Assembly (NCBI RefSeq): GCF_900109645.1
Contig: NZ_FOBG01000001.1
Span: 1,860,001 to 1,924,000 of the forward strand
DNA length: 64,000 bases
Reading direction: 5' to 3'
From: Duganella sp. CF402
GTDB taxonomy: Bacteria; Pseudomonadota; Gammaproteobacteria; Burkholderiales; Burkholderiaceae_D
In this document: positions 8,273-17,007 of the stretch, piece after piece
Layout: the number at the start of each line of letters is the position of its first letter
Numbering within the stretch: the first letter of the stretch is position 1
Position numbers and translations under genes: made by a program
Notes under the pieces: model-generated
Database searches by the model: none
Told to the model about the DNA's origin: nothing
The model's input: the letters and a program-made list of their open reading frames with translations, nothing else

Positions 8273-9396
8273 TTCCCGTTTCCTCCGCGTGCGCCTGGGA
8301 AGGCACGGCGCCACATGGTTTTGAATTCCGCCGATTGCGACACGCAGATTACAAACACCACGACCGATTTGACCACCATGTTGACTTCCGGCGGCAGGCC
8401 GAGGGAGTAGATGGTGTAGGTCAGGGTCTGGATAATCAGCGCGCCGATCACGCTGCCGGCCAGGCTGAATTTGCCGCCGGCCAGCGAGGTGCCGCCCAGC
8501 GTGACGGCCAGGATGGCGTCCAGTTCCAGCAGCAGGCCGGCGTTGTTGGCGTCCGCGCTCTTGATGTTGGAGGTGATCATCAGGCCTGCCAGTCCGGCGC
8601 AGGCGCTGCAGAAGACGTAGACGAAGAAGATCAGCACTGCGGTCTTCAAGCCAGCCAGCCGCGCGGCCACCGGGTTGATGCCAACCGACTGGATGAACAG
8701 GCCAAGCGCCGTTTTCCGCAGCAGCAGCGCGGTCACGATGAATACGGCGGCAACGATGAACAGCGAGAACGGCAAGCCAAGCAGGTAGCCGCTGCCGAGG
8801 AAGAAGAACGGCTGGTAGTAGACGGTGATGATCTGGCCGTCGGTGAACAGCTGCGCCAGGCCGCGCCCTGCCACCATCAGGATCAGGGTGGCGACGATGG
8901 GCTGCAGGCCGAGGCCGGCCACCAGTGCGCCGTTCCATGCGCCGCACAGCAAGGCGGTGCCCATTGCGACGGCCAGTGCGATCCACATCGGGGTGTTGGC
9001 GACGTATTCGGGCACGCCGTTATTCATCACCATTGTGCCGCCGACCAGCATGGCGGCGACGGTGCCGCTGATGGCGACGGTGGCGCCGACCGAGATGTCG
9101 ATGCCGCGCGTGGCGATTACCAGTGTCATGCCGATGGCCGCCAGGATCAGCGGCGCGGCGCGGTTGGCGATGTCGATCAAGCTGCCGTACAGGTGGCCGT
9201 CCTTGATTTCAAGGTGGAAGAAGCCGGGGACCATGAACAGGTCGATCAGCAGCAAGATCGCCAGCGCGGCCAGTGGCCGGAATAAAGGATGGTGCAGCAT
9301 GGGTAGATTCGATTGGATTGATTTGCCGCCGCGCGCAGCGGCCGCAGGCGCGGCGGTGAGCGTCGCGGAGCCGGCGTCGCCGACGGGCTTATGCAT
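8269..9396 (-). CDS. ytfT: Sugar ABC transporter permease, YtfT type
   Basis: This 375-residue inner-membrane permease has a cytoplasmic N-terminal extension of about 35 residues and then multiple membrane helices. The family signatures ATRGIDISVGATVAISGTVA and ELDAILAVTLGGTSLAGGKF are present. It is the second channel subunit of the YtfQ-R-T/YjfF importer, which in Escherichia coli takes up galactofuranose. It overlaps the ATPase gene by eight bases and the YjfF gene by four, consistent with co-translation and fixed stoichiometry. In this locus the likely cargo is L-arabinofuranose, which has similar ring stereochemistry; that is an inference. Confidence 0.93.
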   Translation of the reverse strand: MHKPVGDAGSATLTAAPAAAARGGKSIQSNLPMLHHPLFRPLAALAILLLIDLFMVPGFFHLEIKDGHLYGSLIDIANRAAPLILAAIGMTLVIATRGIDISVGATVAISGTVAAMLVGGTMVMNNGVPEYVANTPMWIALAVAMGTALLCGAWNGALVAGLGLQPIVATLILMVAGRGLAQLFTDGQIITVYYQPFFFLGSGYLLGLPFSLFIVAAVFIVTALLLRKTALGLFIQSVGINPVAARLAGLKTAVLIFFVYVFCSACAGLAGLMITSNIKSADANNAGLLLELDAILAVTLGGTSLAGGKFSLAGSVIGALIIQTLTYTIYSLGLPPEVNMVVKSVVVFVICVSQSAEFKTMWRRAFPGARGGNGK

Positions 9397-10924
9397 GCTG
9401 GTCTCCTGCGGCGATCACTTGCAGCACGGAGGTTTCGTCCAGCGCGCCGCGCGGGTATTCGCCGCCGGCTTTGCGGTCGCGCATGACGACGATGCGGTCG
9501 CTCACGCGCAGCACTTCGGGCAGTTCGGACGAGATGAACAGGATGGACATGCCTTTCTTGCACAGGGCCGAGACGTAGTCCATGATTTCCTGCTTGGCGC
9601 GCACGTCGATGCCGCGCGTTGGTTCGTCCAGGATCAGCAGTTTTGGATCGGTGACCAGCCAGCGCGCCAGCAGCACTTTTTGCTGGTTGCCGCCGGAGAG
9701 TGAGCCGATCGGCGTTTCGATGCTGGCGGTTTTGATGCCGAGCGCTTTGACGTATTCTTCGGCCAGCTGCTGCTGGCGTTTGAGCGGGATGGCGCGCATG
9801 ATGCCACTGCGGGCTTGCAATGCGAGGATCAGGTTTTCGCGCACCGACAGGTCGAGGATGGCGCCTTCGTGTTTGCGGTCTTCGGAGCAGAAGCCGATGC
9901 CGGCGGCGATGGCGTCGCGCGGCGAAGACAGGCTGCGCTCCTTGCCGTCGATGGTAATAACACCGCTATCGGCTTTGTCGGCGCCGAACAGCAGGCGCGC
10001 GGCTTCGGTGCGGCCGGAACCCAGCAGGCCGGCAAGGCCCAGCATTTCACCTTCGCGGATTTCCAGATCCATCGGCGTGAGCGCACCCTTGCGGCCCAAA
10101 CCGACGGCGCGCAGGAAGGACTTGAAGCGCGACGGCGTGGCGTCGACGGCGATGGGAGCGGCGGCGGGTGTCGCGGTCTCGCTGGCGGCTGGTGCGCCGA
10201 CCATCTTGTTAACGAGCTCCACGCGCGACAGATCGGCGGCGAGGTACTCGCCTTCCCGCTCACCGTTGCGCATGACTGTGATGCGATCCGAAATCGCATA
10301 GGTCTGGTCGAGGAAGTGCGTCACAAACAGAATCGCCATTCCCTGCTCGCGCAGGCCGCGCAAGACGCTGAACAACAAATCAACTTCCTTCTCATCGAGC
10401 GAAGAAGTCGGTTCGTCCAGAATCAGCACCTTGGCCGACACCAGCAGCGAACGCGAAATCGCCACCATCTGCTGGATCGCCAGCGGATAGTGCGCCAGCG
10501 GCACCGTCACATCAATTTTGATCTGCATGCGCTCAAGCAGTTCAGCCGCCTGCTGCGCCATGCCGGCCCAGTCGATGCGGCCGAACTTGCGTGGATAGCG
10601 CCCAATGAAGATATTCTCCGCCACCGACAAATTCGGGCAAAGATTCACTTCCTGATAAACAGTGCTGATGCCGTGGTTCTGTGCATCCAGCGTGGACTGC
10701 GGCTGAATCGACTGGCCTGCCAGCACGATCTGGCCGTGATCCGGCGTATAAACGCCGGTCAGCACCTTGATCAGCGTAGATTTGCCGGCGCCGTTCTGGC
10801 CCATCAGCGTGTGCACCTCACCCGGATACAGGTTGAGCGACACGCCATTCAGCGCCTGCACGCCGGTGAACGCCTTGCTGATGCCGCGCAGCTCCAGCAC
10901 CGGCGCGGTAGATATCGTCGTCAT
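9389..10924 (-). CDS. ytfR: Sugar ABC transporter ATP-binding protein, YtfR type
   Basis: The 511-residue protein has two fused ABC domains, typical of the monosaccharide CUT2 importers. The first domain has Walker A GQNGAGKST (residues 42-50) and the Walker B segment ILDEPTSSLDEKE. The second has LSGGNQQKVLLARWL and LILDEPTRGIDVRAK, with a degenerate Walker A (GLLGSGRTE), as is usual for this family. It energises uptake by the YtfT/YjfF channel. The gene lies six bases after the binding-protein stop and overlaps the permease start. An Ala/Pro-rich linker near residues 245-265 separates the domains. Confidence 0.94.
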   Translation of the reverse strand: MTTISTAPVLELRGISKAFTGVQALNGVSLNLYPGEVHTLMGQNGAGKSTLIKVLTGVYTPDHGQIVLAGQSIQPQSTLDAQNHGISTVYQEVNLCPNLSVAENIFIGRYPRKFGRIDWAGMAQQAAELLERMQIKIDVTVPLAHYPLAIQQMVAISRSLLVSAKVLILDEPTSSLDEKEVDLLFSVLRGLREQGMAILFVTHFLDQTYAISDRITVMRNGEREGEYLAADLSRVELVNKMVGAPAASETATPAAAPIAVDATPSRFKSFLRAVGLGRKGALTPMDLEIREGEMLGLAGLLGSGRTEAARLLFGADKADSGVITIDGKERSLSSPRDAIAAGIGFCSEDRKHEGAILDLSVRENLILALQARSGIMRAIPLKRQQQLAEEYVKALGIKTASIETPIGSLSGGNQQKVLLARWLVTDPKLLILDEPTRGIDVRAKQEIMDYVSALCKKGMSILFISSELPEVLRVSDRIVVMRDRKAGGEYPRGALDETSVLQVIAAGDQHA

Positions 10925-10929
10925 CGCAA

Positions 10930-11889
10930 TCAGTATTTACGGTTCGGGAATTCCTTGGCCGCGACTTCTGCCGGGAACACGCCTTCTTGCGTCACAACGC
11001 GCTTAGGTACAGGCTTTCCGGCCGCGACGTCCTTGGCGATCTGCATCAGCTGAGGGCCGAGCAGCGGGTTGCATTCCACCGTCACATTCAGCTTACCGGC
11101 GATCATGGCTTCGAACGCGCCTTTTACGCCGTCGATCGAAATCACGATGATGTCCTTGCCCGGTTTCAGGCCGGCTTCTTCGATGGCCTGGATGGCGCCG
11201 ATGGCCATGTCGTCGTTGTGCGCGTACAGTACGTTGATCTTCTTGCCCTCGGCCTTGAGGAAGGCTTCCATCACTTCCTTGCCTTTGGCGCGGGTGAAGT
11301 CGCCGGTCTGGGAGCGGATCACTTTCAGCTTGGCGTTACCGGCGATGACTTCCTCGAAGCCCTTCTTGCGGTCCAGCGCAGGCGCGGAGCCCACGGTGCC
11401 TTGCAGTTCAACGATATTCAAAGCAGCATCAGGGGTTTTCTTCTGACGCTCGACCAGCCAGCGGCCGGCGCGGCGGCCCTCTTCCACGAAGTCCGAACCG
11501 AGGAAGCTGACGTACAGCGACGGATCGCTGACATTGACCGCACGGTCGGTCAGGATCACTGGAATGTTGGCGCGCTTGGCTTCGCGCAGCACGGTGTCCC
11601 AGCCCGACTCCACCACCGGCGAGAACGCAATCACGTCCACGCGCTGGGCGATGAAGGAGCGGATGGCCTTGACCTGGTTTTCCTGTTTTTGCTGGGCGTC
11701 GGCGAATTTGAGGGTAACACCTTCCTTCTTGGCGGCGTCCTTGATCGAGACGGTGTTCGCGGTGCGCCATTCGCTTTCGGCGCCAACCTGCGAGAAGCCG
11801 ATCACCAGCGGCTTGGCGGCGAAGGCCGGTGCGCTCAGGGCGACGGCGGCGGCCAATGCGGTGGTCAACAGGGTTCTACGCTTCATCAT
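10930..11889 (-). CDS. ytfQ: Sugar ABC transporter substrate-binding protein, YtfQ type
   Basis: This 319-residue periplasmic binding protein has a signal peptide (RRTLLTTALAAAVALSAPAFA). The mature part begins KPLVIGFSQVGAESEWR and contains FADAQQKQENQVKAIRSF and ILTDRAV, closely matching the pattern of YtfQ, the galactofuranose-binding protein. It is first in the transporter operon. The ATG at 11889 is preferred because GGAG lies eight bases upstream; a TTG six bases further out would be too close to it. A promoter (11928-11957) and an upstream palindrome (11975-11993) precede it. Binding of L-arabinofuranose released by the local hydrolases is inferred from context. Confidence 0.93.
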   Translation of the reverse strand: MMKRRTLLTTALAAAVALSAPAFAAKPLVIGFSQVGAESEWRTANTVSIKDAAKKEGVTLKFADAQQKQENQVKAIRSFIAQRVDVIAFSPVVESGWDTVLREAKRANIPVILTDRAVNVSDPSLYVSFLGSDFVEEGRRAGRWLVERQKKTPDAALNIVELQGTVGSAPALDRKKGFEEVIAGNAKLKVIRSQTGDFTRAKGKEVMEAFLKAEGKKINVLYAHNDDMAIGAIQAIEEAGLKPGKDIIVISIDGVKGAFEAMIAGKLNVTVECNPLLGPQLMQIAKDVAAGKPVPKRVVTQEGVFPAEVAAKEFPNRKY

Positions 11890-11927
11890 GGTCAAGTCTC
11901 CAATTAGGTTTTATGTTTTTCAGATAA

Positions 11928-11957
11928 ATACTATGAGAATTACAAATATCTATCCAA
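11928..11957 (-). promoter_or_regulatory. Candidate promoter of the ABC transporter operon (P1)
   Basis: On the minus strand TTGGAT (11952-11957) and TAGTAT (11928-11933) are separated by 18 bases. The predicted start near 11921 gives a leader of about 30 bases before the ytfQ ATG. The -35 box begins exactly 20 bases after the palindrome at 11978-11993. The promoters upstream of the L-arabonate dehydratase and the TonB receptor share this geometry. Confidence 0.65.
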
Positions 11958-11974
11958 TGATATTTTCGTATTCT

Positions 11975-11993
11975 TCGATATCGATTTTGATAT
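11975..11993 (-). promoter_or_regulatory. Candidate regulator-binding palindrome upstream of ytfQ
   Basis: Minus strand: ATATCAAAATCGATATCGA. The 16-base core (11978-11993) is a two-armed palindrome with a 2-base centre and one mismatched position. Its centre falls about 64 bases upstream of the predicted transcription start, the usual recognition position of LysR-type activators. It matches the site at 25946-25964 at 16 of 19 positions and resembles 32258-32276. It overlaps no coding sequence beyond touching the GH127 stop region. Confidence 0.65.
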
Positions 11994-11994
11994 A

Positions 11995-14409
11995 TCAGCG
12001 CAGCAGGCGCAGGCCGTACAAGCCGCCGGCGACCGAGTTTTCCCGCGCCACGAACTTGACGACCAGCTTGCCGGCCAGTGCGGCGCCGGCCGGAATAGCG
12101 TAGTCGCGGGTGTACAGGTCCGCAGGCGCGGTGGCGTCAAGGCGGACTTCCGCCAGCAGTTGTTCGTTGATTAAGATATCGAAGCGGCGGCCGGCGTCTG
12201 CTTTTGAGTATGTCAGCCGCAGGGTGCGGGCTTCGCCATGCTTGTCGGTCAGCTCGTAGCTAAACCAGCCGCGCGCATGGCGCCAGTGCTTGCCCTTGTT
12301 GACGCCCGCATCCGCGCCTTCGGCCTTGAAGAAGTGGTCGGACTCGGGCTGCTGCTCGCCGGGCGCCACCTGGTCGATGGTTTGGGCGTCCAGCGCGAGG
12401 CGTTCTTTTTCGTCGGCTGCGGCCTTGGCGCGGCGTTCTGCCAGGGCAGCGGGCGTGGCGTACGGCCAGTAGACCACGTAGCGCGCGTCGTGCACGCGGA
12501 AGAATGGGACGAAGGTGGTCGGGCCGCTGGCCGGCGATTGCACCAGACCCGGTGCGGTGAAGGTCAGCGGCCGACCGGGCACTGAGCGGAAGCGGCCGGC
12601 GAAGGATGCGCTCTCGCTGACCAGCACCGGCGCCTGCTCCAGCGGGCATACCGGGCCGCTGGCGATGTGCCCCATGCGGCTGTCGTCTGCCAGATAGTCA
12701 AGCTGCTCACCCGGGAATGGATTGGTTTTCGCGGCCAGCACCACGGGGCCGTGCAGTACGGCGTAGTAGTCGGATTTATCGGGCATCTGCTCGAGGCGCG
12801 TGGTCATCGGCAGGTGCAGTTCGAGCTGGTCGCCATCGCGCCATGCGCGGCGCACGTTGACGTAACGGTCGGCGCCGACGGCAGCGGCAACCGGCTTGCC
12901 GTTGACGGTGATGCGCAGCGCGCCTTGCCCCACCCATTCCGGGTAGCGGATCTTGAGCGTGAAGGTCTTGTTGCCCTTGATGGTGATGGTGCTGCGCTCT
13001 TCGTCCGGGAAGCGGTTGGACTGGCGGATTTGAACGCCCTGCTCGCGCCAGTCCAGCGTGGACGGGATGAACAGGTTGACATACAAGCTGTCGCCGCGAT
13101 GAGCGTAGATGAATTCCCCGTACTTGGCGTGGTTCTCGATACCGGAGCCGACGCAGCACCACATGGCCTTCTGCGCTTGCGAGTAGACGCGGTAGTGGTT
13201 GGGCCGCATCGGCGTGAAGTAAACGAAGCCACCGCTGTCGGGACGCTGCGAGGACAGGATATGGTTGTACAGCGCGCGCTCGTAGTAATCGGCGTAGCTG
13301 GCTTTGGCGTCACCGAGGAACAGCAGTTCGGTGAGCTTCAGCATATTGTAGGTGTTGCAGGTCTCCGGGCCTTCCACTTCCTCGATCATGGAGGTGTAGT
13401 CTTTGTCGTCGTGGAAGTGCTCACGCACGCTGTTGCCGCCGATGGCGACGGTGCGATGGTCGTGGACGGTCTGCCAGAAGAAGGCTGCGGCCTTTTGCCA
13501 GTCCTTGCGCTGCGTGATGTCGCCGATGCGTTTGAAGCCGATGACTTTCGGGATTTGCGTGTTGGCGTGCAGGCCGGTGAGCTGGTCCTTGCCCTCTTCC
13601 AGCGGCCGCAGGATGGCCTGGTGCGAGAAGCGGATGGCCAGGTCCATGTATTTCTGCTGGCCGGTCATTTGCGCGACGTCGGCCAGGACTTCGTTCATGC
13701 CGCCATGTTCGCTGCGCAGCATGGATTGCATTTGCTCTTCGGTGAGGTGCGATGTCAGCTCAAGCGTCCAGTCGCACAGGGCGATCAGCATGGTGCGGGC
13801 GTCGGCGTTGTTGGCGTGGACGTAGGCGTCGCGCAGGCCGGCGTAGGTTTTGTGGAGGTTGTACCACGGGACCCATTTGCCATTCACCGAGAAGTTGTCG
13901 GCGTGGAGCTGGCCTTGGGCGATGTCCTTCCATGCCGCCGCGCCGCCAGGGACGCCGCCGATGTAGCCGTTGCCGTTGGCTTGCTGGCAGCGTTTGAGTT
14001 CTGCAATGGTGTAGTTCAGGCGCTCGAGGACTTGCTGGTTGCCAGTGGCGGCGTACATGAGGGCCAGCGCCGATAGGTAGTGGCCGCCCATGTGGCCATC
14101 GAGGCCGGAGGATTCCCAGTTGCCGTAGCTGGGCTGCTTGAACGGCAGGCCGGCTTCGCGCAGGAATGGCACCAGCAGGCGGTCCGCATCCAGCGAGAGG
14201 ATGTAGCGCAGGTCGGTCTGTTGGGCTTCCAGGAAAGGACTCGGCCCGAGGCGCACTGCGTTCAGCGGGAATAGCGACAAGCCACCGCCCGCCGCATCCG
14301 TACGTGCGGCTGGCGTGGCGGCAAGTGCGCCGTGCGATGCAACGGTGGCGGCCGCGCCGGCAGCGAGCTTCAGCGCTCGACGGCGGGATAGCGTGCGCAA
14401 GGCGGCCAC
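11995..14409 (-). CDS. GH127 family beta-L-arabinofuranosidase-like protein
   Basis: The protein is 804 residues long from a GTG at 14409, which overlaps the previous stop as TAGTG; no good ribosome site is visible, and an ATG at 14472 lies inside the preceding gene. A Tat signal (LSRRRALKLAAGAAATVA) indicates folded export. The (alpha/alpha)6 domain is the former DUF1680. The zinc/cysteine centre of the characterised enzyme HypBA1 is conserved: Glu349 and Cys351 in GPETCNTYN, and Cys418-Cys419 in MWCCVGSG. A candidate acid lies in SVREHF. GH127 enzymes remove beta-L-arabinofuranose, notably from hydroxyproline-rich plant glycoproteins. It is the last gene of the catabolic operon. Confidence 0.9.
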   Translation of the reverse strand: MAALRTLSRRRALKLAAGAAATVASHGALAATPAARTDAAGGGLSLFPLNAVRLGPSPFLEAQQTDLRYILSLDADRLLVPFLREAGLPFKQPSYGNWESSGLDGHMGGHYLSALALMYAATGNQQVLERLNYTIAELKRCQQANGNGYIGGVPGGAAAWKDIAQGQLHADNFSVNGKWVPWYNLHKTYAGLRDAYVHANNADARTMLIALCDWTLELTSHLTEEQMQSMLRSEHGGMNEVLADVAQMTGQQKYMDLAIRFSHQAILRPLEEGKDQLTGLHANTQIPKVIGFKRIGDITQRKDWQKAAAFFWQTVHDHRTVAIGGNSVREHFHDDKDYTSMIEEVEGPETCNTYNMLKLTELLFLGDAKASYADYYERALYNHILSSQRPDSGGFVYFTPMRPNHYRVYSQAQKAMWCCVGSGIENHAKYGEFIYAHRGDSLYVNLFIPSTLDWREQGVQIRQSNRFPDEERSTITIKGNKTFTLKIRYPEWVGQGALRITVNGKPVAAAVGADRYVNVRRAWRDGDQLELHLPMTTRLEQMPDKSDYYAVLHGPVVLAAKTNPFPGEQLDYLADDSRMGHIASGPVCPLEQAPVLVSESASFAGRFRSVPGRPLTFTAPGLVQSPASGPTTFVPFFRVHDARYVVYWPYATPAALAERRAKAAADEKERLALDAQTIDQVAPGEQQPESDHFFKAEGADAGVNKGKHWRHARGWFSYELTDKHGEARTLRLTYSKADAGRRFDILINEQLLAEVRLDATAPADLYTRDYAIPAGAALAGKLVVKFVARENSVAGGLYGLRLLR

Positions 14410-15422
14410 TATTTCGCTGGCAGCTGGATGCTGCGGTATTTGTTCAGGTCTGCCTGCTCGACCGACGGCCAACCGGCGGCGTCGAATTTCATTTCCATGA
14501 TCTTCAGCTTTTGCAGGTAGTTGTCGGCCGTCTCGTAAGCGTGCAGCACCAGATAGTCTTTGCCGTCCATCGTGTAGGCGCTGTTGTGGCCCAGGCCTTT
14601 CCAGTCCTTGTCGCCGGCGATAAGCAGCGAGCCGCCGCCTTTCATCATGTCGACGCCGTTCTTATCGACATACGGCCCGGTGATGTCCTTCGAACGCCCG
14701 ACCACCACATGATAGGTACTATCGCCCTTGCGGCAACACAGCCCAAATGACGCAAACAGGTAGTAATAATCACCCTTCTTGAAAATGTAAGGCGCTTCGA
14801 TCTCGCCAACGCCGGCCTGCTCGCCCGCACCACTGGCGCCATTGGTGCGGCTGGCGATGGCGTGCCACTCCTGCGGCTCGGCCAGCGCCGTCCAATCCGC
14901 ATTCAGCTTCACCAGTTTCAGTCCGCTCCAGAAGGAACCGAAAGACATCCACGCATTGCCCTTGCCATCCTCGATCACATTCGGGTCGATGGCGTTCCAG
15001 TCGTCGCGATACGGCACCGACTGCAGCACCATGCCCTTGTCCTCCCAACGATAATCGGGCGAACGCGGGTCCAGCGTTTTATTGACGGTGACGCCGATGC
15101 CGGAGGTGTTCTTGCCAAATCCCGAAACGGAATAATACAAATAGTATCGACCGTTATGGAACTGGACGTCCGGCGCCCAGATATGACCGTCGAACGTCGG
15201 TGCAGCCTTCTTGGCCCACACCGGCTGCTCCTTGAACACGCGGCCTTCCAGCTGCCAGTTCTTCATGTCCTTTGAACTGTAGAACGTAATACCCGGCCCC
15301 GTGCTGAACACGTAGTAGGTATCGCCCTGCTTGGCCATCACCGGATCGTGCACGCTGACTTCCTTGGCCGTGCAGCCAACTGCAGCCAGCGCAAACGCCG
15401 CCGTCAATAAAACATACTTCAT
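14409..15422 (-). CDS. GH43 arabinan endo-1,5-alpha-L-arabinosidase-like protein
   Basis: This 337-residue protein has a hydrophobic export signal ending AAVGC, a possible but imperfect lipobox (Ala rather than Leu at -3). The single GH43 propeller carries VHDPV (base), WNAIDPNVI (modulator) and GVGEIEAPY (acid). The motifs FDGHIWAPDVQFHNGRYYLYYS and LGHNSAYTMDG are typical of endo-arabinanases, which cut internal alpha-1,5 bonds of arabinan. The ATG at 15422 has GAGG six bases upstream; a GTG one codon earlier is possible. It lies 12 bases after the upstream GH43 gene and overlaps GH127 by one base. Confidence 0.9.
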   Translation of the reverse strand: MKYVLLTAAFALAAVGCTAKEVSVHDPVMAKQGDTYYVFSTGPGITFYSSKDMKNWQLEGRVFKEQPVWAKKAAPTFDGHIWAPDVQFHNGRYYLYYSVSGFGKNTSGIGVTVNKTLDPRSPDYRWEDKGMVLQSVPYRDDWNAIDPNVIEDGKGNAWMSFGSFWSGLKLVKLNADWTALAEPQEWHAIASRTNGASGAGEQAGVGEIEAPYIFKKGDYYYLFASFGLCCRKGDSTYHVVVGRSKDITGPYVDKNGVDMMKGGGSLLIAGDKDWKGLGHNSAYTMDGKDYLVLHAYETADNYLQKLKIMEMKFDAAGWPSVEQADLNKYRSIQLPAK

Positions 15423-15434
15423 CACCTACCTCGT

Positions 15435-17003
15435 TTAGTTGCCAGTCCGTGCGCCCCAGATGGACACACCGTCCACCGATTGCGCCGTCCACGTCACCAC
15501 GAACGCGCTGGCGTTGGTATTCCACTGACGCGACAACACGCCAACGAAAGTCCCGGTCGCGCCGAGCGAAATGGTGATCTTGTTGCTGCCATCGTGCTTC
15601 CACGTGCCGCTGGCGGATCCGGACACCGTGCCATTCGCCGCCAGCACCACTTCCTGCGAAGCCTTGATGGTGGTCGAAATGTCTTTGCCGTGATTGATCA
15701 TCTTGTACGTGCCCGCCGCATCGGCCGCAGTCACCTCGGCCGACAAGGTGGTCGCGTTCTTGCTCAGCGGCGCGTAACGGAACGGCGCCACCACTGGCCA
15801 ACCGTCGGCATTGATGAACATCTCGTGCACGCGGATCTGGTGCAGCTCTCCCGTACCAGGGAAGCGGGTATGGAAGATCAGGAAGTACTGGCCAGTCGAC
15901 GGCTCGTAGTAGGCCGAGTTGTGGCCCGGCGATACGTAGCCCAGCGGCGTGCCGGTCTCGCCAGCCGCCAGCGCGAACTGGTGGTTGCCCATGATCTTCT
16001 GGCCAAACGGCGCGATGGTCGCATCGTCGAACAGCGGCAGCGCGGGATTCGACTTGACGTTGGCCATGTCGTTGCCCTTCGCGTCCAGGTACGGACCGTC
16101 CGGATTCAGCGAACGCGATACACGCATGTTGTACGCGCCGTTGGCATCCAGCCCGCCAAAGGACGTGAACATGTAGTAGTACTTGGACTGCGGGCTATAC
16201 AGCACATACGCGCCTTCGATGCGGCTGTGGTTCCCGCCGATCAGGTGCTTGCCGTAGCCCTGCCCCGGCTTTTGCAGGCCGGTGCTGGTGTCCATCTCGA
16301 GGATGAAGATGCCGCCCGAGTACGAGCCGTAGATCATCCACAGCTTGCCCTGCTGGTCGAAGAAGGTGTTCGGATCCACCACGTTCGGCATGGTCAGCGC
16401 GTCGTAGATGGTGACGCCGTCTTCGCCCGGCCCGCCCCAGTTGCCCGACTTGAGCAGGATTTGCTTGTTGACGTATGGGCCTTCTACCTTGTCCGCCACC
16501 GCGAGACCCAGCGCCGAGCGCGGGGAGTCGCCCTTGCAGGCGCAGTAGTAGTGATAGAACTTGCCGTCGGCGAGCTTCACCACATCCGGCGCCCACAGGT
16601 CCGTCACCTGTGCCCAGGCGAAGGTGTCGGCCAGTGAGGTCACCACGTTGTTGAACAACGGGTTGGCCGCGTTGACGCCGTCGGCGATCTTGGTCCAGTT
16701 CATCAGGTCCGTCGACTTGGCGGCGGCGAGGTGCGAACCAAACACGTAGAACGTGCCGTCCACCTTAATCACGGATGGATCGTGTACCGAAGCGTCCATG
16801 AATGTGATGCTGGTTGGCGTTGGCGTTGGCGTCGGCGTTGGCGTCGGCGTTGGTGTCGGAGTAGGCGTCGGCGTTGGAGTGGGCGTCGGCGTCGGGGTAG
16901 GCGTTGGCGTAGTGCCACCGCCACCGCCGCCGCAACCGGCCAGCACCAACGCCACGCCGCCGGCCGAAATGACCTTCCGGCGAGTGATGTTGATATCGTC
17001 CAT
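15435..17003 (-). CDS. GH43 lipoprotein with Thr-Pro linker, endo-arabinanase-like
   Basis: This 522-residue protein starts with a twin-arginine-like signal (ITRRKVISAGGVALVLAGC) ending in a good lipobox, LAGC, so it should be a membrane-anchored lipoprotein. After a Gly run, a linker of about 17 Thr-Pro units projects the catalytic domain from the membrane. The GH43 domain (about residues 65-415) has SVHDPSVIK as the base region and RIEGAYVLY around the probable acid. Residues about 420-522 form a beta-rich C-terminal domain ending WTAQSVDGVSIWGAR, as in extended endo-arabinanases (GH43_C type). The gene ends 12 bases before the next GH43 gene. It probably attacks polymeric arabinan at the cell surface or in the periplasm. 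Confidence 0.9.
   Translation of the reverse strand: MDDINITRRKVISAGGVALVLAGCGGGGGGTTPTPTPTPTPTPTPTPTPTPTPTPTPTPTPTPTSITFMDASVHDPSVIKVDGTFYVFGSHLAAAKSTDLMNWTKIADGVNAANPLFNNVVTSLADTFAWAQVTDLWAPDVVKLADGKFYHYYCACKGDSPRSALGLAVADKVEGPYVNKQILLKSGNWGGPGEDGVTIYDALTMPNVVDPNTFFDQQGKLWMIYGSYSGGIFILEMDTSTGLQKPGQGYGKHLIGGNHSRIEGAYVLYSPQSKYYYMFTSFGGLDANGAYNMRVSRSLNPDGPYLDAKGNDMANVKSNPALPLFDDATIAPFGQKIMGNHQFALAAGETGTPLGYVSPGHNSAYYEPSTGQYFLIFHTRFPGTGELHQIRVHEMFINADGWPVVAPFRYAPLSKNATTLSAEVTAADAAGTYKMINHGKDISTTIKASQEVVLAANGTVSGSASGTWKHDGSNKITISLGATGTFVGVLSRQWNTNASAFVVTWTAQSVDGVSIWGARTGN
16814..16911 (-). repeat. Hexanucleotide tandem repeat encoding the Thr-Pro linker
   Basis: About 16 imperfect GGCGTT/GGCGTC/GGAGTN units on the plus strand encode alternating Thr and Pro in the GH43 lipoprotein. 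Silent third-base changes break up the repeat. The unit is six bases, so gain or loss of units keeps the frame and changes only linker length. Confidence 0.9.
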
Positions 17004-17007
17004 GAGC

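Noticed and set aside
8273-8986. In-frame upstream extension of the YjfF gene
   Set aside because: It overlaps the YtfT gene completely in another frame and is Arg/Gly-rich; the ATG at 8272 has a ribosome site and an ATGA overlap.
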